Source of the DNA: Lepus europaeus
Lineage: Eukaryota; Chordata; Mammalia; Lagomorpha; Leporidae
Length of the DNA: 64,000 nt
Assembly: GCF_033115175.1 (NCBI RefSeq)
Contig: NC_084835.1
Location: forward strand, 63,408,448 to 63,472,447
Direction: 5' to 3'
Below, one piece after another: positions 56,256 through 64,000 of the stretch. The notes under the pieces are model-generated. The model had not been told where the DNA came from and searched no databases. It saw only the letters and a program-made list of their open reading frames with translations. The position numbers and the translations under genes were made by a program. Every line of letters starts with the position of its first letter. The stretch's first letter is position 1.

Positions 56256-57140
56256 GAAGACAAATAATATTGAAACCATAGAAGCAATCTGGACTGTACA
56301 GTTAAGTGGTCCTTCAGAAAAGGACATCTAATTTGAGATCTGAATGATGTGAAGGTAATAACCACATGGAAGGAAAGAAATGAGTGATTTGGGCAAAGAC
56401 AATAAACAGTCTCTGTTGGAGGAGGAAGTATGGCATACTTGAAGATCTAAGAAATACCCGTGTGTTTGAAGCACAGAGAATGAAGGGGAAGTAGTGTAAG
56501 ATAAGGCTGGAGAAACAGGAAGGGACTAGATAGTATCTGTGCTCTGTAAGCCACATTCCAAATCTGGCTTTTGTTGTAAGAACAATGGAAACTTTTGAAA
56601 TTTTAATTAATGGGAGGCATGATTAATTATTGTCTTGGAAAATATAACCCTGGCTATAGTGAAGACTGGTTGGCAAAATAGCCTGTGTGGAGAGATCAGT
56701 AAAAGGATATTGCAGTTGTCCAAATGGAATATGATGGTAGCTTTCATCAGCAAAGTAGTGGGTAAAAAGAGAGAAACAGATGACTTCAGAAGTTCTATAA
56801 AGTTCACTGCATCTTTTCCATCTTTTTAAGTGGACAATACATAATGATGTATTATATGTGGTAAAAAATGTTTTATGATTTCAATACTGAGATAGAGATC
56901 ATGGAAAGAGAATTATAGTCTTGAACATGTTTAGTTTATCACTAACAATAACTGTAACCCTCCTCAATCTCAATTCTAACCTCTTAATATCAGTTTTTAT
57001 GTTTCCAGCTCATTCCTTCTAATATCCCCACTCAAATAATGCTTTGTTCAGCAGCACCTATAATCCAATGATCTTCTACCATTTTACTGATTCTCCTCTT
57101 GTGATATTATCATCCTCTTCAGTCAATTCTTTTTCCTTCC
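56256..57140. other. Unassigned sequence
   Basis: No gene is seen. The stretch around 56,330-56,560 resembles old L2/MER sequence, but not enough to name. Confidence 0.35.
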
Positions 57141-57153
57141 ATATCACCATTAT

Positions 57154-57506
57154 TTATTTATTTTTTAATTTTTTTTTTTGACAGGCAGAGTGGATAGTGA
57201 GAGAGAGAGAGACAGAAAGGTCTTTCTTTGCCGTTGGTTCACCCTCCAATGGCCGCCGTGGCCAGTACGCTGCTGCTGGCGCATTGCGCTGATCCAAAGG
57301 CAGGAGCCAGGTGCTTCTCCTGGTCTCCCATGGAGTGCAGGGCCCAAGTACTTGGGCCATCCTCCACTGCACTCCCGGGCTATAGCAGAGAGCTGGCCTG
57401 GAAGAGGGGCAACTGGGACAGAATCCGGCGCCCCAACCGGGACTAGAACCCAGTGTGCCGGCACCGCAAGGCAGAGGATTAGCCTGTTGAGCCACGGCGC
57501 CGGCGC
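57154..57506 (-). repeat. C-element SINE (minus), young, with target-site duplication
   Basis: The duplication atatcaccattat is at 57,141-57,153 and 57,507-57,519. A near-intact body ends at 'gagccacggcgccggcgc'. It is one of the best-preserved copies here. Confidence 0.93.
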
Positions 57507-57519
57507 ATATCACCATTAT

Positions 57520-58475
57520 AATCACTCCTTTGCATGCATCATTGACTCCCTTGACCTTCTCTTGCTTCCTTCTACTTAAATTCTGTATTCTATTTTCTCC
57601 TTACCTGCCTTCATGTTGGAGAACACAACACCATTCTGGATAAGCTCAGTTTATATGATCACTATACTCAAATGTGTTCATAATGCTGCCTGGAAATCAT
57701 ACTGGTTTTCACAAGTACTCATTATTAAACTCTTCTAAATGATCAAATGATTGCTTCATACTGACGATTCCTCAGTATCTGCTCTACCACCCTTACTCAG
57801 CCTTTTCTCCTATAATTATATATGAATTAATCTTACCCGTAGCAAAGGATAACCTCTTCACTTATAATCCCATTGTCTCTTAGGATGACACAACTCAATG
57901 GTGAGGGAAATATCCAGAAAATTCTCTCCTTCCTTACTTTATTATTCCTTTCCTCCTCCAAAATCTCTTTTTGACCTCATTTTTCTCTTTGGCTACTTCC
58001 ACATTTCCTTCTTTCCCTTAACAATGAAACTCCTCACTACAGTTTCTCTGTCTCTATTTTATCTCCTCCATATTCTCTCTTGTGCCACTTCAGACGGATT
58101 TTCATAATCATCAAATTACTTATCATGAATGTATTAAGGTCATTATAACCTAACTTTCTTTATTCCAATCCTCATCTTTTTCGACCTATTAGTAGCATTT
58201 GCTATAGGTTATCACTCTTTCTGTTTTGAAGTTCTCTTGGGGTCTTCAGGCACTGCAGTCTCCTGGTTTTATTTCCATTTCTATGAATGCTATTCTTAGT
58301 CTCATTTGCTGGTTTTTCTTTACCTCCCTGACTTATCAGTCTTGAGTGTCCAGAACTCATTTCTCAGATGACTTCTCTATGTATGTACCATACATAGGGC
58401 CAAAATCTTCTCAATTGTTATTTCCTTCATTAATTTCTCCATGAACTATAGACTTCTATATACAACTAGGCATTT
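57520..58475. other. Unassigned sequence
   Basis: Pyrimidine-biased on the plus strand, with no gene. It may include very old L2 sequence. Confidence 0.35.
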
Positions 58476-58490
58476 GAGAATTTCTCTCTT

Positions 58491-59700
58491 TTTTTTTTTT
58501 AGAAATTTTTATTTAATAAATATAAATTTTCAAAAGTACAACTTTTGGATTACATGGTTTTCCCCCATAACCACCCTCCCACCCACAAACCATCGCATCT
58601 CCTACTCCCTCTCCCATCCCATTCTTTATTAAGATTGACTTTTAATTATCTTTATATACAGAAGATCAACTTAGTATATACTAAGTAAAGATTTCAACAG
58701 ATTGCACCCACACAGACTGCTTGAAGGTTAGTTTTACCATTAATTCGCATATTGCAACACATTAAGGACAGAGATCCTACATGGGGAGTAAGTGCACAGT
58801 GACTCCTGTTGTTGATTTAACAATTGACACTCTTATTTATGATGTCAGTAATCACCTGAGGCTGTTGTCATGAGCTGCCAAGGCTATGCAAGACTCTTGA
58901 GTTCATAAACTCTGACCTTATTTAGACAAGGCCATAATCAAAGTGGAAGTTCTTTCTTCCCTTTAGAGAAAGGTACCTCCTTCTTTGATGGCCCGTCTTT
59001 CCACTGGGATCTCACAGAGATCTTTCATTTAGGTCATTTTTTGCCACAGTGTCTTGACTTTCCATGCCTGAGAAACTCTCATAGGCTCATTAGCCATATC
59101 CAAATGCCTTAAGGACTGATTCTGAGGCCAGAGTGCTGTTTAGGGCGTTTGCCATTCTATGAGTCTCCTGTGTATCCTGCTTCCCATGTTGGGTTGTTGC
59201 TTTATAATTCTATCAATTATTATTAGCAGACTCTGGTGTTATTTATGTGACCCCTTTGACACTTAATCCTATATGATCAATTATGAACTGAAACTGATCA
59301 CTTTAACTAGTAAGATGGCATTGGTACATGCCAGCTTAATGGGATTTGGAGTCCCATGGCACGTTTCTAGCTTTACCATTAGGGGTAGGTCTAAGTGAGT
59401 GTGTTCCAAACTGAACATCACCTCTCTCTCTTATTCCCACTCGGGGATCAATTTTTAGTTAACTTTAAACACCTAAGAATAATTGTGTATTAATTAAAGT
59501 GTTCAACCAATGATATTAAGTAGAAAAAAAACATACTAAAAAGAATAAAATAGTAAGCTGTTCATGCTGAATGAAATAAGTCAAATATTATATGTTCTCC
59601 CTGATCTGTGACAACTAACTTAGCACCTAAAAGAAGCCGGTAGAAGTGAAATTGACACTACGAGAAACAATGACTTGATCAGTCCTTGTCCTGAGTATCG
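58491..59700 (-). mobile_element. Young L1 3' end with 5' inversion (minus)
   Basis: From 58,491 to about 59,560 it matches, in the same orientation, the 3'UTR of the L1 at 15,965 (for example 'ctttatatacagaagatcaa', 'cagtgactcctgttgttgat'). From about 59,562 to 59,700 it reads in the opposite (sense) direction: 'atgctgaatgaaataagtca', 'atgttctccctgatctgtga'. That is an inverted 5' segment, as made by twin priming. The flanks 'gagaatttctct' and 'gagagttcctct' may be an imperfect target-site duplication. Confidence 0.82.
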
Positions 59701-59944
59701 AGAGTTCCTCTTGAATGTCTCACATGTGGCTCAAATTTTTCAGTTTCTGATCCTCATTTATGAAGTCTTTTTATCTTTCCAGTTGCCCTGACTAAAAAAT
59801 CCCTTTGTGTAATCCATAAACAAATTCTGATGGCTCTATCTTCCCTATATGAGTACACACACACACGTATATGTGTATATAACCAGTTTTCACCACTTTA
59901 ATTGCTAATACTTTGGCCTAATCCACCATTATTAGAGCTTTTGC

Positions 59945-60300
59945 CTTGCATTACTCAAGGTTCTCCAGAGTCACAGAACCAATAGATAGATATAGATGTA
60001 TGAGTTGATATAGATATAAGTAGATACATATATACCCACATGCACACATGAAAGAATTTGTTAGGGGAATTGGCTCATGCAACTACGGAGGGTGCAGTGT
60101 TCCATGACAAGCTGTCTGCAAGCTGAAGATCCTGGAAAGCCCAAGTGTGAAGACCTCAGAACCAGGGATGACAATTGTGTAATTCTTAGTCCTCCGCAGG
60201 AGGCCTGGGAAGTTGGGGGCCCCTGGTGTAAATGCTGAAGTACAAAGGCTGGAAAGTCTGGCATTTTGATGTTCAAGGGTAGCAGAAGACTGTCCAAGCT
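59945..60300 (-). repeat. Ancient LTR-type repeat (minus)
   Basis: It starts 'attactcaaggttctccaga' and continues 'ggggaattggctcatgcaac' and 'gctgaagtacaaaggctgga'. Same family as 32,842-33,275, reversed. Confidence 0.55.
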
Positions 60301-60337
60301 TCAGAGGGAGAGAGAAAGAGAGGGAGAGGTAGAAAAA

Positions 60338-60338
60338 G

Positions 60339-60381
<43 letters not shown>

Positions 60382-60382
60382 A
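60338..60382. repeat. (GATA)n microsatellite
   Basis: About ten GATA units directly before a plus-strand SINE head. A few GATA units recur right after that SINE tail (60,706-60,722), so the SINE probably inserted into the (GATA)n array. Confidence 0.92.
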
Positions 60383-60705
60383 ATAGGGACTGGTGCTTTG
60401 GATAGCATGTGAAGCCATCGCCTGCAGTGCTGGGATCCCATGTAGGGATCGAGTCCCGGCTGCTCCACTTCTGATCCAGCTCTCTGCTATGGCCTGGGAA
60501 AACAGTGGAGGAAGGCCCAAGTGCTTGGGCCGCTGCACCCATGTGGGAGACCTGGAAGAAGATCTTGGCTCCTGGCTTCAGATCAGCCCAGCTCTAGCCA
60601 TTGTGGCCATTTCAGGAGTGAGCCAACAAATGGAAGATCTCTCTCTCTCTTTCTCTTTCTCCTGCCTCTCTGTAACTCTGCCTTTCAGATAAATAAATTT
60701 AAAAA
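60383..60705 (+). repeat. C-element SINE (plus)
   Basis: It starts 'agggactggtgctttggata' and ends 'ataaataaatttaaaaaaga'. It is bracketed by GATA repeats. Confidence 0.87.
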
Positions 60706-60764
60706 AGATGATAGATAGATAAGAAAAACTGTCCTTCCTCTGCCTTTTGACTGTTCCAGCTCCA

Positions 60765-61055
60765 GGAGGGGGAGGGAGAGAGAGAGAAAGGACCTTCCAT
60801 TCTCTGATTCACTCTCCAAATGCCTGCAATAACCAGGACTGGGCCAAGTTGAAGCTAGGAGAAAGAAACTCCAACAGGATCTCCATGCGGTGGCAGGGAC
60901 TCAAGTACTTGAGCCCTCACCTTCTTGCCTCCCAGGGTGTGCATTAGCAGGAAGCTAGGGTTGGGAGGGGAACCAGATTTGAGTTTAGGCATGTGAATTT
61001 GGGATGCAGCTGTCCCAAGCAACATCTTAACCACTGTTCCAAATGTGTGTCTCAA
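60765..61055 (-). repeat. C-element SINE (minus), 3'-shortened
   Basis: GA-rich 'gagggagagagagagaaagg', 'ccaaatgcctgcaataacca', ending near 'aaccactgttccaaatgtgt'. The A-tail complement is not visible. Confidence 0.7.
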
Positions 61056-62560
61056 AGAGGGTACTCTTTAAAGACTTCTTTTTATTTAAAAAAAAACTTT
61101 AAAAATTTATGAGGCAGAGACCTGGAATAGTCTGGGAATAGTTGCTAATAGGATTTACTCAAATTAGGAGCTAAGTCAAAGGGTCAGGGACACATGGATT
61201 AAAATGTCATGTTTCTTATGGTAACTCTGATGATGGTGAATGTGGCTTAGGGTTTATAATACTAAATTCCTGGAGGCAGACTTACCCACCAGTCATAGGC
61301 AGCAGAGAATATTGCAGGCTTCTCCACTTGTTCCTGGGAAGTTGTTCCACGGGGAAGAAAAGTGGAACACAGGCTTTCTGCAGGCAGCCAGCTCCCTAAA
61401 GGCAAAGAGAGAAGGAGTGAAGTCACCAATTATCAGGTTCTTTTTTACATATACCCATCAAACACATTGCTCATCCTTGGGGAGAAATCAGGAAGAGGCA
61501 GAGAGAGGGAGGCCAGCAGTGTTTAAGGACTTCATTGGCTGGCTCTTCATCTTCTTTGATGGTTACTTCTCATCTTGCTGACTTTCCATATTGAATGTTT
61601 CAGGGCTCAGCACTTAGAACTCATTTATCCTACTCTCATCTCATTTGCTCTCCTTCTGTCTCATGGCTTTTCTATTGGTGATTCCCAAGTTCATTTCTTC
61701 TTTGAACTCCAGAACTTTATTTTCATGAGGTCTTCTCTCAGATTTCTTTTTGTCAATTTGACTTTCCGTGATGGTCCTCTATAAAGTGCCTAAAACTTGG
61801 TAGTTGAGAAATAAACATATATAAAGAATAAGCAGAAGAAAATGAAAACATGAGACCAGTTTTGATGCTAATGAAACAGTCCAGGCAAGAGATAATGAAG
61901 ATTTGACTAGAGTGGGAATGAGAGCAATTGAGAGCAGCTGATAAATGTAAGAAGTGTTTTGAAAGTAAAGTCAGCAAAGTTAGGGCATTTGTAGACCTTT
62001 TAGCTTAAATAAAAGATGTTGCCACTAAAAGTGCATATACAGGAGAATGTGAAAAAGGGAGGAAAGATGATGAACTCAGTTTTGAAAAATACGAGTCTAC
62101 AATTCCCTTACCTCATCCCTCCTGTCACCTCATGCACGAAGCTCAGGAGTTGGAAGGTGTTAGGTTTGTGATTGGGACAAGTGTGGCTGTTGCATTATGG
62201 TGATAAAAACGAATATTTAATGGCTTGCATTTTTAGGCTGTGCTGACATACTCCCAAAGCAAAATTAGCCTAATCTCATCCTCATTCCACGGGATTTCTT
62301 GGCAGGTGGGACCAAGTGATATCCAAAACCTCCACTCTGTCATCAACAAGCTCCTCTACATCCCTGGGCCAAAAAATTCTCCCATGTATTTTCTCTCCAG
62401 AAATGAAATAGAAGCTATTTTTGTCTCACATCATGGTATCCATTGAGGGTGAATTCGTTGGTCATTTTTCTCCTAGTACCAATTTGTAGGAGAGAAAATT
62501 TTATGCAAGATAACGAAGAGCATGCTTTGCCCCAAGTCATACTTTTTCCTCCTCCTCTAC
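61056..62560. other. Unassigned sequence
   Basis: No gene is recognised. Open frames at 61,240-61,581 and 62,240-62,446 (+) have no known domain and no supporting splice or promoter signals. The part at 61,790-62,000 resembles old L2/MER sequence. Confidence 0.4.
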
Positions 62561-62561
62561 T

Positions 62562-62785
62562 TTTTGACTTGGTTTTAAATCCTGTCTCTACCTCTTATAG
62601 CCAAATGATCTTTACATAGCTACTTAATCACTCTATGCCTCAATTTCCTTGTCTGTAGCATGAGAATAATAACAATATCTACATCATATAATTATGAGAA
62701 TTAAATAACACAAATTTAGGCAAAGAATTTACCATAGAGCTTGTCATAGTCAGTCATTCAGCATGTGTTGTTGAATGCTTGCTGT
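62562..62785 (+). repeat. MIR SINE relic
   Basis: 'tctatgcctcaatttccttg', 'agcatgagaataataacaat' and 'tatgagaattaaataacaca' follow the MIR order closely. Confidence 0.75.
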
Positions 62786-62887
62786 ATTATTTAGCCTGTC
62801 ATGGGCACTGAATATTGAGATAGGCATGGTTTCTGCCCTTATAAAGATAAAAATGTTATACTATAAGACAGGCATTAAATAGAAAAT

Positions 62888-63222
62888 CAAGGGGCCAGGG
62901 TTGTGACATGTTGAGTTAAGCTTCTGCCTGTGATGCCAGCATCCTGCGTGGGTGCTGGTTTAAGTCCCTACTGTTCCACTTCTGATCCATCTCCCTGCTG
63001 GAGTACATGGGGAAGCAGCAGAGGATGGCCCCTGAGCCCACATGGGGGACCCAGATGAAGCTTCTGGCTCTTAGCTTCTGCCTGGCCCAGCTCCAGCTAT
63101 TGAGGCCATTTGGGGTGTGAGCCAATGGATAGAAGAAATCTCTCTCTCTCTCTCTCTCTCTCTCCCACTCTCTCTCTGTAACTTTCCCTTTCAAATAAAT
63201 AAAATAAATCTTTAAAAAAATA
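62888..63222 (+). repeat. C-element SINE (plus) with (CT)n
   Basis: It starts 'aaggggccagggttgtgaca' and has a (CT)n at 63,139-63,165. It ends 'taaaataaatctttaaaaaa'. Confidence 0.87.
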
Positions 63223-63344
63223 GGAAATCAAACAAATAACTATGCAAATGGAAATTAACATAAAATAAATATATCTATGACCCTGATAGACAATGAATGG
63301 TGTGAGGGGATGGGGAGGGGAATTAGGGAAGGTGTTACTGCTTG

Positions 63345-63712
63345 TATATGGTTTGGGTTTGTTCTCCAAGGGTTTGAGTGTTGGAAACTTGGTCTCCAAG
63401 TGGTGGTGCTAGGATTTGGTGTGGACTTTTATTGGTGAGGCCTAGCAGGAGGCCTTTAGGTCACTGGGGTGTTCCTTATTTTGGGACCTAACCTTCCTCT
63501 GGCTTCCTGTAGGGAAAAGTGGTCTCTCTCTCTCATCTCTGTTCCCAGCACCACGCCATATCCTATTAGACCATCATAGGAGGCTAATCCAATGAGGGCA
63601 ACTGATCATGAACTTTCAGCCTTCATAACTGCAAGCTACATAAGCTTCTTTTCCTTTTAAGTAGCCTGTTTTAGGTATTTCATTACAGCAACAAAAATGG
63701 ACTAATATAAGG
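63345..63712 (+). repeat. MaLR-type LTR remnant
   Basis: It begins 'tgtatatggtttgggtttgt' and has 'aggaggcctttaggtcactg'. It ends 'acaaaaatggactaatataa', giving a full MaLR-like layout. Confidence 0.7.
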
Positions 63713-64000
63713 GCCTTTGGATACACCAAGGTAGAGAACAGGAAAATCCTCTGTGAGAAACCATATTCCAACTTTGACTTAGATGAGGGAGAGGCAGTTG
63801 TGTGTGGGGTGGTAGGAACAGCATTTCAGGCAGCCAGAACTGCTATGTTATCGCACTAAGCAAGCTCTCAAAAATCTTAGGGCAATTGGCAGAGGAATTA
63901 AAAATTTTAATTTTTTATTATTTTTCTATAGCTCATAATGTTAATCTTATTATTGGATAAGATTGGATAGCAGAAACTTAATCTAGAAACTTCTAGACAA
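63713..64000. other. Unassigned sequence at window end
   Basis: Nothing recognisable is seen. Confidence 0.4.

Noticed and set aside
61240-61581. 113-codon plus-strand open frame
   Set aside because: No family resemblance, no CpG island and no exon-like signals. The length is expected by chance in 64 kb.

Overview
The window looks like mammalian nuclear DNA, most likely European rabbit (Oryctolagus) or another lagomorph. It is AT-rich and peppered with about thirty copies of a tRNA-derived SINE that I recognise as the lagomorph C-element (CSINE) family. It also holds two 3'-end copies of a young L1 family, MaLR-type LTRs, MIR/L2 relics and DNA-transposon remnants. There are no bacterial-style operons. 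Only three coding regions are supported.

Left end (1-6 kb): the main coding exon of ZBTB14 (ZF5/ZFP161), a BTB plus five-finger C2H2 transcriptional repressor on the + strand. Its splice acceptor lies just upstream, and a long repeat-poor 3' region follows it. The upstream exons lie outside the window.

8.4-10.6 kb: a structurally complete, young LTR element. It has 352-bp LTRs that differ at only 5 positions, a 6-bp target-site duplication, a primer-binding-site-like sequence, a polypurine tract and one open 262-codon ORF. Gag-Pro-Pol-Env is otherwise missing, so the element is non-autonomous. The ORF joins an N-terminal membrane-anchor-like segment and a PPPTY motif to an integrase-C-terminus-like segment.

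11-39 kb: repeat mosaic. It contains a broken L1 with 5'UTR, ORF1 and ORF2 pieces (including one inverted piece), a young antisense L1 3' end, an old antisense L1 5' end with ~300-bp tandem units, many SINEs, three copies of a palindromic mariner-like MITE, and several solo LTRs.

39.8-41.3 kb: a strong CpG island with ETS and CRE-like sites. It contains an intact, intronless 132-codon minus-strand ORF clearly related to LDOC1, of the Ty3/gypsy Gag-derived RTL/Mart/SIRH family. Known LDOC1 is X-linked, whereas this copy sits about 38 kb from the autosomal gene ZBTB14. I regard it as the most interesting item in the window.

41.3-64 kb: more repeat mosaic, with antisense L1 blocks at 43.9-50 kb, microsatellites, SINEs, MaLR LTRs and a 5'-inverted L1 at 58.5-59.7 kb. 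I see no further supported gene. SINE and L1 boundaries are read by eye and are good to roughly 10-20 bp unless a target-site duplication is given.
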